A DNA stretch of 64,000 nt, from positions 1,263,001 to 1,327,000 of the forward strand of contig BROG01000077.1 of NCBI GenBank assembly GCA_030159075.1. Reading direction: 5' to 3'. How positions within the stretch are numbered: position 1 is the stretch's first letter; the number at the start of each line of letters is the position of its first letter. The notes below the pieces were generated by a model that was not told the DNA's origin, searched no databases, and was given only the letters and a program-made list of their open reading frames with translations. Both the position numbers and the translations under genes were made by a program. This DNA comes from Atrina japonica (Eukaryota > Mollusca > Bivalvia > Pterioida > Pinnidae). Positions 1 through 25,689 of the stretch are shown here, in pieces.

Positions 1-1136
1 ACCGGAACCAGATTCATTGACTCACTCAATTGATTGATTGGCGCATAGATCATCCATTATAACAATAGACAAATAATAATATTAATGAAATTATATAATG
101 AAATTTTAAATTTTGTCAAAATCTAATCCACCAAAGATGTTCAATCCAAAAAATCATTTTATTATTGATGTGAAATGAAATATTATGTGTAAAAAGATGG
201 TATTCACACTACGTCCATTAATACACACATCACGTGAATACGTGTCAATCAATGAACTGATTTATGGGTCAACCAAACATGAGTACGGATTGACTATTTT
301 TTATTGTAACCGGCATAACAGATACCACTAAATCTAACGTATGTCATACTTAAGGTAACACTGTTGTATGGTGTATGAAAAGATACAATAATCCGAATTG
401 GATAGAACGTCCCTATGTTGTATATTGACGACTGCACCCTGGTCTTGATTCCGTAGAATGACCGAAACCCCATGTGACTTTTGTGTTCATACAGGGGAAG
501 ACATGAGAGTCGTGGTTATTGATCAAACTAATCCTTACTGGAAATAATCAGACGGACAAAGAAAGAAAATTATGGATACAGACATCTTCCCAAGTCAAGG
601 TTTTCTAGTACACCTCGTTACTTACACACTTCGACAGATTTAGCCTGTATTTTTTTATTTCGAGGCGTCCATTTCTATTGGCTTCAGGAACCATTTCCAG
701 AGTCATTCAGAACGCACCTTACAATCTATCACGCATAGACCACACGATGGAGGGGAAAGTATTGAAAGCACAGCATAAATGGTTACGAGTATTTTCATTG
801 GCTAAAATTGTCGGGTCTATCTAAGTAAAAATTTAGATCGGCAGTAGATGTCGCCACCAGTGACCGCCATTTATGAAATGTAATCTGTAAAGGTGTTTGA
901 GGAACGACGTGGATCAGAAAACCTTGGACTGGGAAAATGATACACATTCACAGTAATTTTGACCAAAGTTAGTAATAAGATGGATGAGCCTACCATAACG
1001 AACGTTGCCTAAAACCCTAAAACACAAAAACTCCAAAACAGATCATTTGTCCTGTGACGTCATATTCCAATGTCAACTGTGTTTCATTTTATGATATTCT
1101 ACAATCTTCCCGAATTCTGCATTCCTGAACGTTTAT
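1..1136. other. AT-rich sequence without recognisable features
   Basis: No exon, RNA gene or repeat was recognised here; all open stretches are short. Confidence 0.5.
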
Positions 1137-1351
1137 TTAACTCATTGATCCTTGTACCCACATTTGAACTCGCCGATTTAAAAAAAAAGTAAAACCCACT
1201 GTCAAAATTTGGGAGTGTATGACTTTGAATCTAAATACTGCAAAAATTTCAAACGCAATATTTACTTGCTCACTCCTGAATAATGACAGTCGACGATGCC
1301 GTCTATTGGTTTGGACGAATCTAAATGTGATATAAGGGGTTGATAACTTAA
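1137..1351. mobile_element. TTAA-flanked MITE, long form, copy 1
   Basis: The element is bounded by TTAA at both ends. It starts CTCATTGATCCTTGTACCC and ends with the near-complement AAATGTGATATAAGGGGTTG. Two homologous copies lie at 12781-12989 and 17943-18155, sharing internal phrases such as CCCACTGTC and TGACAGT. TTAA target duplication with inverted termini suggests a non-autonomous piggyBac-type element; this is inference, as no transposase is present. Confidence 0.7.
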
Positions 1352-1420
1352 AGCGCTAAACCTTAAATCAATAACCATCATATAGCTGAAAAATTGATTT
1401 TTTATAAATACGATCTTATT

Positions 1421-1440
1421 TTAGTAAAAAGAAGCACGAA

Positions 1441-1491
<51 letters not shown>

Positions 1492-1565
1492 GTGATGACG
1501 ATGATGATGATGATGACGATGATGATGATGGCAATGATCGTGATGATGATAATGAATGATTTACC
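1421..1565. repeat. (ATG)n microsatellite
   Basis: The core 1441-1555 is an almost uninterrupted (GAT)n run with a few C and G substitutions. On the minus strand it reads as serine codons, so the apparent open frame there is an artefact. Confidence 0.95.
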
Positions 1566-1839
1566 TTACCTACATAAAATATCTTAAAAAAGGAAGTCTT
1601 TTTCAATCTTGTGTGATGATTTATACTTATATACATCCATAAAGACACAATATCATCAAAAGCATGAACGTGTATTGCTAATAAGTGATGACTGAAATAC
1701 TTCACATACACTGCATATAGTAACATAATATGTAATACTAGAAACAAATTCCGAGCCCGAGGTCACCAAATTTACTCAAAGCTAAGGTTCAAGTAATATT
1801 TTGTAATTTTAAGATTAAACAAATTACATTTTGCTAATA

Positions 1840-1841
<2 letters not shown>

Positions 1842-1935
<94 letters not shown>
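1842..1935. repeat. Compound (AT)n-(TG)n microsatellite
   Basis: Perfect (AT)n to 1905 is followed by (TG)n to 1935. Confidence 0.97.
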
Positions 1936-1937
<2 letters not shown>

Positions 1938-2002
1938 ATTCGATTGTCAATAAAGATAGAATTATTAATATATTACCACAGTTGTAGTTCTTCTAAAATT
2001 AA

Positions 2003-2110
2003 GGGGGCAATGCAAATACTTTTGTCAATAAGACTTCATCAGTTAAACTCGAATCTAAAATAAATGTAGATTTCCAGAGCAAAAACTTGTATCATACAAG
2101 GCCAAAAACT
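2003..2110. repeat. Unclassified interspersed repeat, copy 1
   Basis: TAAGACTTCATCAGTTAA and TATCATACAAGG match 16580-16690 in the same orientation. Inverted relatives lie at 14690-14805 and 52170-52320. No coding or termini could be defined. Confidence 0.55.
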
Positions 2111-4160
2111 TATTTAAATGTTATCCTAAATCTTGTATAAAGATGATTGCTAATTTGACGAAAGTTTCAGAAAATGAAACATAAATAGAATTTGAGTGTT
2201 TTATAAGTAAAATTTATATTTTATTATCATGGATAAATGATAAAGATGACAAAAACATGTATTTCCTAATCTGTCACACCCACATGTTTCACATTCAACT
2301 ACATATTCTATATATAAAAATCACAGATAACAAAGTATTAATAAAAAAGATTCGTGAGACATTATACAAACCGGGTGAAACTTAGAACAAACATAGACCA
2401 ATGAAATTCCAGAGATGGCATCACGTGTCCTGGATAAGTAAGCATCAAGCGCATAAAACAAAAGTTGAGTTGAACTTATATCTGAATTAAGAGACTTCGG
2501 GCACCCATATTATTACATACATAATAAACATATATTCCAATGACTGCTTAATGACCTCACATTGTGTAGTCATACATATATGGTGATAAAAATAGTTATC
2601 ATACATTAATTTGATATCAACAATTTTTTACAAAGCACAATATGTTTCCATTTGTTCTATAAGTATTATTAAATGTATCAATAACAACAAATATTCATCA
2701 AGTTATGTGACCGATTGTGCATGTTCAAACAATGCATTATAAACACAATGTTCTCTTTGAAATAGATTATTACTACATGAAACAGGTTATAAACACTATT
2801 TTCTCTTTGAAATACATCATTACTACATGAGACAGGTGTTTATATGTAAAGTGTAAACATGGCTGACAAATATACGGCAAAAAGTGACCAAAATGGTTCT
2901 TAATTGTCACGCTAGTTCGCAATGGATGATTATTTCAGAATGTAATTCAATATGATATATTCTGTCCATCTGGTGGTGATATGTGTTAATTAATGTTTTT
3001 TGCTTATTATTTACTATTATCATTTTACTCATATATGAAATACATATAATATCATTTACGGATCATAACCCCTGTTAGGCAATCAACTGACAAATTCGGT
3101 CTTCGAAGTAACCGCTTGTGAATGTTTGAAGATTGAGCAGTTAGAAGCTAAAATGTGGTTGACAACCATATTATGATATTATCAATACAAACTAAAGGTC
3201 CTTTGATGAGGTCTTTTGATGAGGTCTTTCTGAAAACCACCCCAACGTCGTTGACAAACCAGGCGTGAATGGTCACGTGAGCTAAATATCCGAAAATATA
3301 TATCCAGTGTCTATTAACATAAATGTTCATTTGAATGCTTCATATTTTTGCGCCCACCACAAAATTGATAATAATATTTATTTTATATAACTTTACATAG
3401 TACATTCAATACCAAATAACGCCAAAGCTGTGAATTGTTTTGACTGAAATATAAATCAATGTTCCGAGTCGAATGCTTCTTGAGATACATTGATGAATTA
3501 TATACACGTGAAAGGAATGTAATCAAAGGAAATCCTTAATTCTGTTACGGGGTAAAAATACTCCTATATCGTGCATTAGGCGAAGGAAAACACAATCCGG
3601 CAGATTTAACAGTATCAGGGCACAAACCCAAAACAATTCGACCTGCGATTCTATCCTCTGAACCATCAGGAGCTGTTTTATATTGATTGTTACGTGTTGC
3701 ATAAAAATGACACGTGACATTAAATGAACAAATGAAATGCAAATGAGCAATTTACGAAATAAAGATAAGTAACGAATCAAATTGATTGGCGTTTTTCACT
3801 TCAAAATATATATTTACATTGCGTTTACGCACGCGCGCGCGCGTTTATTATATAATCATCTATTCTTGCCATACATTATTTTTCGAAAGATAGTTATCTT
3901 CCTGTTATCTTTTAGATATTTCACAGCCACTCAAAAATTTTGCCGAAGAAATTATCAATGCCAGAATAGTCAAGATAATTGCCGTGTCGTTAATACCTCT
4001 TTGGCACATATACGTTATTACCTCGACTTCAATATATCAATTAATACATTTGTTTTGAAAAACAAAATAACATTAACGATTTTCAGGTGTTAATGCATAT
4101 TTGTATCATGATTACTATTAAAAAATTTAAAATTAGCGTAGCGTGTTTTGATTTAAACTG
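2111..4160. other. AT-rich sequence with a short tandem duplication
   Basis: No gene was recognised. A segment of about 58 bp is duplicated in tandem around 2736-2838 (shared TTCTCTTTGAAATA and TTACTACATGA). A (CG)n-rich patch occurs at 3828-3844. Confidence 0.5.
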
Positions 4161-4162
4161 AG

Positions 4163-4263
<101 letters not shown>

Positions 4264-4710
4264 GATAACGATATGGTTATGATATAAAATCCAGTTATCG
4301 AATAACTTAATATCTGTGATTTTGAAGTCTATAATGGATCGATGATGGGTATCCGCATTAAAATTAACAGTATAACTGTAGTTATTGGTGCCACATCAGA
4401 AATTCGTCTTGCTCCATTTCCCATATTTGAACTGGCTGCAGTTGGTCGTCCATCTAAATAAAAGTTAAATTCATTTTCAGTTATTTTACTTATATAAGTT
4501 TTTACAAAAAAGAAACTACCATTCTTAAGACTTTTGTTGTTGCATTTTTATTTTACATCCCGCAAAGAATGGTTCACATGTACGGCTACGTTACCACTTA
4601 AGGCTGAAATGCTACAAATGTAGAGCTGTGCTTTGAAGTATTGGCAATGCGTTGTGAAACGGGTCTTGGGTTTTTAATCTTATTCAAAAGACCAATAACT
4701 TTAATGTTTT

Positions 4711-5375
4711 GTATCGACGGGGTCGAGTGGTTAGATCATCCCAATTTGAACCATGATGTCGATCACTTCTGGTCAGCGCAGGTTCGAGCCCCGCTGGAAC
4801 CTAAGTTGATTTTTGTGAGAAATTTTGCCAGTTCACTTGCGGAAGGTTGGTGATCTCTTCCTGGGTACATTGAAAGTGGGTTCTTCCTCCACCAATGAAA
4901 ACCGGCCGCCATCATATAATTGAATGAATATTGCTTAAAACACTATTTAAATTCAAAATTCCTTGTATCGACCAATTGATTCAAGAGTTATTTCCTCCAC
5001 CAATGAAAACAGGTAGCCATCATATAACTGAAAAATTGTTGAGTATGGCGTAAAGCACTATTTAAAAATCAAACTTTTTGTATCGACTGATTAATTCAGG
5101 AGACAATGCTCGAGTGGTTGTAGTGTCTCGGGTTAAACCATATCTATCACCTCAGGACAACACAGGTTTGAGCCCCGCTGAAAACTAAGCTGATTTGCTT
5201 GATTTTGTCAGTTTAATTTCGATGGTTAGTGGTCTATTCCGGGTACAGTGTCAGACGGTTCTTACCTTCATCATTAAAACCTGACCGCCACCATATCACT
5301 TTTAACTGGCCGCCACCAATATCAATTGTTGAGTGTGACATAAAACATATTTCAGACAAACAAACAAACAAACAT
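4711..5375 (+). mobile_element. Cluster of tRNA-derived SINEs (type A)
   Basis: Three head-to-tail pieces are present. The first (4711-4960) has a tRNA-like head with A box GGTCGAGTGG at 4721 and B box GGTTCGAGCC at 4791, then the body with AACCGGCCGCCATCATATAA. A 3' piece repeats at about 4985-5075. A third copy (5090-5375) has ATGCTCGAGTGGTTG and GGTTTGAGCCCC and ends in an (ACAA)n tail. The head resembles a Ser/Leu-type tRNA. These are Pol III-type retroposons, not tRNA genes. Confidence 0.8.
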
Positions 5376-5482
5376 CGATCGAATGATAAACAATCAGATG
5401 AGTCACCATCTTTATTAGAGTCTTCGTCATGACTCGGTACACTGAATCCAGATCAGAACATCCGCATGCAATATTGGCACGC

Positions 5483-6366
5483 CAAAATCATATTAATGAG
5501 TTAAACCTAGTTTTCTTCAGATAAAAGTAGTTTTTCTAAAGTTAAACCTAGTTTTTCTCATTTCAGCCCAGTTTTTTCTCCAGTTAATGTGGGTTATGAA
5601 TTTAATTTAGTTTAACAGAGAAAAACTAGGTTTAACGCCGAGAAATACTCATTAATGTGATTGTGGTGCAGTTAAACGTAGTTTTTCTCAGTTAAACTAG
5701 CTTTTTCAGGAAAAAAACTAGGTTTAACTCATTTTTGTGATTTTGGCGCAGTTAAACCTAGTTTTTCTCAGTTAAACTTAGGTTTCCTCCAGTTAATGTG
5801 GGTTACTAAGAAAATCTAGATTTATCGGAAGAAAATCTAGGTTTATCTGAAGAAAATCAAAATCTAGGTTTAACTGAAGAAAAACTAGGCTAAACTGATT
5901 AAACACGCCTAAATTACAAGTTAATTCTAGTTTTTCTCGAGATTTACCCAGTATTTCTCAGTTGAACCAATTTTTTCTCCAGTTAAAGTTCAACCTAATT
6001 TTTCTCCAGTTAATACTAGTTTTTCTCGTAACCCACATTAACTGGAGAAAAACTAGATTTAATTGAGAAAAACTAGAATTAACTGGAGAAAAATTAGGTT
6101 GAACTTTAACTGGAGAAAAAATCATAATACTACTCATTAATGTGGCGCAGTTAAGTCTATTTTTTCTCAGTTAAACTAGGTTTTTCTCGAGAAAAACTAG
6201 GTTTAACTCATTTGTTTGTGATTTTGGCAATTAAACCTAGTTTTTCTCAGTTAAACCTCATTTTTCTCCAGTTAATGTGGGTTACTGAGAAAAACTAGGT
6301 TTAACTGGAGAAAAACTGGGCTTAACTGAGAAAAACTAGGTTTAGCTCCTTAATGTGATTTTGGCC
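5483..6366. mobile_element. Foldback/MITE element with GTTAAACCTAGTTTTTCTC sub-repeats
   Basis: The left end GCCAAAATCATATTAATGAG is inverted at the right end (CTTAATGTGATTTTGGC). The interior is a patchwork of direct and inverted copies of a roughly 35-bp motif built on GTTAAACCTAGTTTTTCTC, so almost any part can fold on another. A shorter relative is at 16190-16405. No target duplication was identified. Confidence 0.68.
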
Positions 6367-6586
6367 TGTCATATGCGATTCAAACACTCTACGTTTAAAC
6401 CACCGCAATGCCGGATTTTCTAATTAATTATAGTCAAAGCCGACCGGTATTGTATAACTGACGATTGGTAGTGTCACACATAGATTGGGGGAAACCCCAA
6501 ATTAATACACAATATCAAATTGTATGAAAAGTCTTCTCGTAATAATGATGTATTTGATTTGGTGTTTATATCAGCTATGATTAGAA

Positions 6587-19405
<12,819 letters not shown>

Positions 19406-20839
19406 CTGAAACCAAAATAACAGAGGCATTTAGTATCTAGTGTTTTGAAAAAGAATTCCTTCAAATATGCTATTATATCTAAAAGTGTGAATACTATTAA
19501 TTTCTAGTGATACCAGTATTTTATCACTTTATGCAATCCTATCAAAAGTGTTGGTAAAGTGGTATTAATTTCAGCACGTAGAGGAGAATGTTAAGTCATT
19601 GAAAGAGTATCTTGTAAAAACTATGAAATTAGTCGAATTTAACCCAGTTGAAGTCGGGTTACATGTGTCACGTTCAAGGAGGAGGTTAAGTAATTGGAAG
19701 AGCTTGCTATGAAAACTACAAAATGAATCATATCTCCGTTAAGTTTTATTATTTTTTCGTCTACGTTACAAGTTGAATATATTTCTGTACAATTTAAACA
19801 GTTCAGATGTAATGTTTAGATTATTTTCTTTTGTTTTACGTGGAGATTTTTTGCGATAAATGTTACAGTCAACGTTAGCAGCTAACATGTATTTTCAATT
19901 TTCTTTCCCCAAAGATTATATAATGTGAAAAATCTTACTGGCTCTCCTTCTAAATATAATTGCCTATCTGATCTCAATGGGTATAGTTAGTACAATTATA
20001 CGAAGAAGCAAATCAAGTGATCAACTGATAGGTTCCATATTGGAGACGACGGGTTATGTTTACGAGGGATAGCGCCATTACTGGAAATTGACGACAACAG
20101 ACAATATTGAGTTCTGGAAGATGGAAAGATGTATGTCGTTCCATGTTCTCACATTTTGATTTCAGTAAAACAGAAAATATGTGAAATTTTCTATAATAAA
20201 TCGACGAAAATTGTTTTTGAATGTTGCAATTTCACTTTTCTCAATCTCTGTGGTTTGAATTTTGATTTCCCAAGCTAAAAGAAAATCGCGTGGCAAAAGG
20301 AATTTATAATACAAAAGAAGAACGAATTACCCTTCTTGTTCACCGAGGAATAAGTTTCATTGATTTTTTTCAGCAGCCCTAATTTAGACAGATCCAAACC
20401 AATTATTACTTGTGTCTTTCATCATTTAGTTTGAGAATTCTTTCTTTATCCCAGTTTAAGCTTTCGTAAACATCTAAAACACAATTTCAACAATTCTGAG
20501 CAGGGGATATTTGATTATGGTAGCGGCCCTTTTTGTAGGAAGTATACCTAACAAAACAAGAAATTTTGATACAAAAATTACAGATATGAAAGTATTTTTC
20601 TCCCATTTTTCAGACGTATTCTTTTAACTAGTGCAAAATAATCAGCCTGTTATTCACAGGAGTGTATGACAAGCTGCACATGTTATGACGTCACAATGCA
20701 ATGTATGACATAGAACGTCTGTGGCTTCCAGAATGCAGTACATATTGATATCAGACATATGCGTAGATCTATATAGACATGTAGATTATGCGTAAATCTA
20801 CATTGACATATATTTAAGAAATGGGAGAAAAATAATCAA
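19406..20839. other. AT-rich sequence upstream of exon a
   Basis: No signal-peptide exon could be identified. A diverged tandem duplication of roughly 125 bp may lie at 19560-19720 (shared GTTAAGT..TTG.AAGAG and GAAAACTA). Confidence 0.4.
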
Positions 20840-20982
20840 CCCTTACCTTGAGGGTATGACAAAGGAATCTATATCCTCGGGATAAAATTATTGAATGACA
20901 AACCCGAGGCAAGCTTCAGGTTTGTCATTCTAGAACCTTACACTCGGATTGATATTCCTTTGTCATGCTCTCAAGGTAAGGG
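20840..20982. mobile_element. Nested-hairpin MITE
   Basis: Outer arms of about 35 bases (CCCTTACCTTGAGGGTATGA at left, its complement at right, few mismatches) enclose a second inverted repeat, GAATGACAAACC...GGTTTGTCATTC. The whole 143 bases would fold into a stem with a second stem-loop on top. Confidence 0.7.
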
Positions 20983-20989
20983 ATAAATA

Positions 20990-21195
20990 AGCAGAGGGTT
21001 CAGAAGACAATATACAAATCTAGTGAACATTGGATAATCATGAACATCTGAAATTCCCGAGATAGAATCATGTGCCAGGAACGAGTAGGCATGCCCTGTT
21101 GACTGATCACAGTCAAATTCGAATGAAATCTCGTCACAATCAGTATAGACGATCCAACAACCGCTATTGAACAGGGTCAGTTGACATTCCATGTT
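20990..21195 (-). mobile_element. Penelope-like 3' UTR fragment
   Basis: GAGTAGGCATGCCCTGTTGA and CTCGTCACAATCAGTATAGA match 25760-25870 in the same orientation. It abuts the nested-hairpin MITE. Confidence 0.65.
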
Positions 21196-21302
21196 AGGAT
21201 TAGAAAGGTGAACTGTTTGCCAAATACATTCCTATAGTGGGTAACACATAGAGATGTAACATAATAAGTTTTACCAGTATATCTATGATCAATTTAACTC
21301 AT

Positions 21303-21393
21303 TTAACTCATTCACCCCTAAAGACACATTTGAACTGATCTAATTCTTTGATTTACAGAAGAGTCCATTGTTTTTCAGGGGTTGATGAGTTAA
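21303..21393. mobile_element. TTAA-flanked MITE, short form, copy 2
   Basis: Near-identical to 10890-10980, with CTCATTCACCCCTAAAGAC at the left end and CAGGGGTTGATGAGTTAA at the right. An extra TTTAACTCA is duplicated just outside the left end. Confidence 0.75.
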
Positions 21394-21611
21394 TAACTTT
21401 TTTGTTATGCAGTGCGACGTTTTATGAAAAGCTTGATTGCGAACAAACTATATAGAAATAAAAAGAGATACAATAGTAATAGTTATAAAAGATACAATAT
21501 ATAAATGTTTCAGTTTGTGAAAAGGACTATCAGAACTGGAATATAATTATCACTAATAAATTGTGAAATAAGAAATCGTATTTTTGGTATGTTTTTTGTC
21601 GACATAACAGT

Positions 21612-22400
<789 letters not shown>

Positions 22401-22411
22401 GAGAGAAAAAC

Positions 22412-22548
22412 AGCGGAACACCACTTTGAGATCGGTATGGTGAGATCTCAATCCCCGTGCAAAAACATTTGTTAGCTCTCGACAAAATTTTGTGCACGAG
22501 GATTGAGATTTCACCATCCCTCTCTCATAAAGGTGTTGGATTGTAAAC
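22412..22548. repeat. Foldback hairpin element
   Basis: GGTGAGATCTCAATCCCCGT at 22438 is mirrored by ACGAGGATTGAGATTTCACC at 22495, with further weaker pairing outward (GGAACACCACTTTGAG with CATAAAGGTGTTGG). The core stem is about 30 bp with few mismatches around a 30-base loop. Confidence 0.65.
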
Positions 22549-24105
22549 ACTGCTTGTACAGGAGTTATATAATTGTCAATTAATTTTCAGTTACATTATA
22601 TGCAATTGAAATTAAATCTTTCCGATTCATTAAAAAGAAATAAAATGAGTATAAAAAGGTTCTTTTGCACATTGTTGTGTATACATTGTGCTAAAATATA
22701 GAATAACTTACCAAAAAGGCATCCTTATAGATATTAAATCTCACACAGTATTTATTTTATCTAATATGGGATTCACTCTTGTCCAATATGAAATTTACTG
22801 ACGATGTATATGCCATATTACGTCAAACAGAAACTGGGACAAATGTAAATGTAGTTGAAACTTTCACATCTTTTTGTCGCCATAAATTTGATAACGCTAC
22901 TACAACCAGTTCCAATCTGTATAGCTTTGGTATCAAGAATTATTCTCGGCATTTTTATTCATATCATACTTTGTTGTAAAAGTAATAAAAGAAACGTAAT
23001 GCAAGTGTTGTTAAATTTAAATATTGCAGTGTCTTTATGATGCAAAGATGACCCATGCGTACAGATAAATTACAGAAAAATTCTTAATAAACATTGCTTA
23101 CATGCATAATCCAACGCTATGCTATTTGTGTAAAGATATTGCGAGTTTGTGCACACCTGAAGAAAAAATATGCATGCGCGCTTCAGAATGGTAAAATACT
23201 ATTAATGATTCGATCGCAGTGAACGCTAGAGCTAAATTGTGCGCAAAAAGTGACAATATTTTGCTTGTAACTACATTGTGAAATTTGTATTGCTTACAGT
23301 CAGGATAAAATTTATAACTTGGGATAATTTCGCTCACAGTTTCGTATTATATTATTTCCCGACCATTCCGATGAAATATTACATGATGGTTTTCCATTTC
23401 TTTGGGGAATTATACGTTTATTTGCTCCCACCCTTTTTTCAGAATTTTTTTTTCATATGAGAATAAAAAATTTTCAAAGCAATCTCAATTCACGATGTAG
23501 TTACAATGGTCGCTTGGCCACCTGACCTCCGGGCTCAGGCAAAGTTGTATCCAGCGCGCCGTTACCTGCAACATAAATTGAAAGTCGATCATTACTTTTT
23601 TAATACATAGTACAACATCTGCCTTTTCATAGACAGAAATATTTCCTACAGAGGATCTCAATGTATGATGTTTCTAATTAAAACTGAAATTATAAATTTA
23701 AAGAGTGAATAAATATCTAGTGTCCAAAGATTTTCGACACTTTGCCACTCCTTCATATATGAAAACCATCATGAATGAAAAATGACAATTTAAGGTAAGT
23801 CAACTGGCATTAAATTCATGTTCTGTGTAGAAAATGTGCAAACTAAGGCTCGATATTCTTTTTACCGTTTACTATACTTAAATTCTACGTATTTATTTGG
23901 CAAATTATTTAAAATTCACAAACTACAAACAATGTTGATTTACAAAGAATAACCTCCATATCTTAATTTGAATAACATATTGACATGAACCATACATTTT
24001 CATTGACATTCTAATTCATTTTGTGTCGTCGGGGAGATAAATCCAAGTGAACTATTCATTCACTTATATTGTTATTTGTTTATGAATGTATTTATTCATT
24101 TATCT
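22549..24105. other. AT-rich sequence, no clear gene apart from the micro-exon candidate
   Basis: Only the GC-rich patch at 23500-23570 stands out. An open stretch at 22779-22979 is unsupported. Confidence 0.45.
23527..23565 (-). CDS. Possible 39-base micro-exon upstream of the lachesin-like gene
   Basis: A small GC-rich island in AT-rich DNA reads on the minus strand as NGALDTTLPEPG between a good acceptor (ATGTTGCAG) and a weak donor (GTCAGG). Both edges are phase 1, so it could join the start of exon a (giving a GAT codon) without breaking frame. No family match supports it; an alternative donor 34 bases downstream gives a different frame. Treat as a candidate only. Confidence 0.2.
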
Positions 24106-24990
24106 TTACATCAAGAAAAAGAGACCATTAACTCTATAACATTTGAAAGAGAGGAGGTCATGAACTCTATAACATTTGATAGAGAAGAGATCATGAACTT
24201 TATAACATTTGATAGAGAAGAGGTCATAAACTCTATAACATTTGATAGAGAGGAGATCATGAACTCTTATAACATTTGATAGAGAGGAGATCATGAACTC
24301 TATAACATTTGATAGAGAGGAGATCATGAACTCTATAACATTTGATAGAGAGGAGATCGTGAACTCTATAACATTTGATAAAGAAGAGATCATGAACTCT
24401 ATAATATTTGATAGAGAGGAGATCATGAACTCTATAACATTTGATAGAGAGGAGATCATGAACTCTATAACATTTGATAGAGAGGAGATCGTGAACTCTA
24501 TAACATTTGATAGAGAGGAGATCGTGAACTCTATAACATTTGATAGAGAGGAGATCATGAACTCTATAACATTTGATAGAGAGGAGATCATGAACTCTAT
24601 AACATTTGATAGAGAGGAGATCGTGAACTCTATAACATTTGATAAAGAAGAGATCATGAACTCTATAATATTTGATAAAGAGGAGATCATGAACTCTATA
24701 ACATTTGATAGAGAAGTGGTCATGAACTCTATAAGACAGAGAAGAGATCATGAACTCTATAACATTTGATAGAGAAGAGGTCATGAACTCTATAAGACAG
24801 AGAAGAGATCATGAACTCTATAACATTTGATAGAGTGGAGATCATGAACTCTATAACATTTGATAGAGAGGAGATCATGAACTCTATAACATTTGATAAA
24901 GAGGAGATCGTGAACTCTATAACATTTGATAGAGAAGTGGTCATTAACTCTATAAGACAGAGAAGAGATCATGAACTCTATAACATTTGA
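24106..24990. repeat. 33-bp minisatellite
   Basis: About 26 tandem copies of a unit read as GAGATCATGAACTCTATAAC followed by ATTTGATAGAGAG. As 33 is a multiple of three, the array is open in more than one frame: MNSITFDREEI repeats on plus and an 11-residue repeat on minus. Near the right end several shortened units (CTCTATAAGACAGAGAAGAG) occur. No start, splice or promoter support makes it a gene. Confidence 0.95.
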
Positions 24991-25689
24991 CCCTTGAATT
25001 TGACATGAGAGTAGGTGAGATGGTATTGCGGTGCCAAGTCATGGGTTTTCTCTGGATATTCCGGTTTCATCCCACATCATGGGTCCCCTTACATCCGTGC
25101 CAGTGATTGACATTTATAGAAGTTGACATAACCAACATAACTAGTTTATTAGTAATGTAGATGCAAAATAAAAAAAGTTTAAATTCTAAAACTTATATAT
25201 ATATTTCAAGTGTTCTTGGAGAACAATGTTTGATCCATGAAATAAATTAAGCACACTACTAGTATACGCTCAGTCAGGTCGTGGAAGGATGATCTAAAAC
25301 ACATTTTCGAAATTCGAAAACTAAAAAATAAAATAGAAATTATTTGGCATTAATGACGACTGAAATCATAACATGATTACTCAGGTAAAACTCAGGTAAA
25401 GTTTATAAAACTTGAAAATCACGCCGTGCATTTACACAGAGGTAGCAACTTGGATTTGGATATGTAGATATATCTAATATCGATTTTTAAATTATAAAGA
25501 AGTGAATTCCAAAAAATTTAGAATGTGAAAAAATACCTACATACTGCCGATGGGCAGTTATCGTTTATCGATAGTTGGCTCATTAATGTTTTAACAAAAG
25601 GTATTAAACAGAAGGACAGACACATTTAAGTGTACTAATATAAAACATTTCAGATACCAAAGTATAAATCAATAGAATTTCCAGGACAT
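24991..25689. other. AT-rich sequence without recognised features
   Basis: Unique sequence between the minisatellite and the Penelope-like element; nothing supported. Confidence 0.45.

Noticed and set aside
3828..3844. CG-rich CACGCGCGCGCGCG patch as a regulatory island
   Set aside because: Only 17 bases of alternating CG, with no gene nearby; more likely a short dinucleotide repeat.
4713..4800. Functional tRNA gene with A and B boxes
   Set aside because: The arms do not form a clean cloverleaf, and the sequence continues into a SINE body found in several copies. The same applies to 7445-7530, 19082-19150 and 53397-53470.
22779..23040. Two overlapping open frames, one membrane-segment-like
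   Set aside because: Overlapping frames without splice or start support; hydrophobicity is expected from T-rich codons.
24106..24990. CRISPR array
   Set aside because: The 33-bp repeats are directly adjacent with no unique spacers, and the host is a eukaryote.
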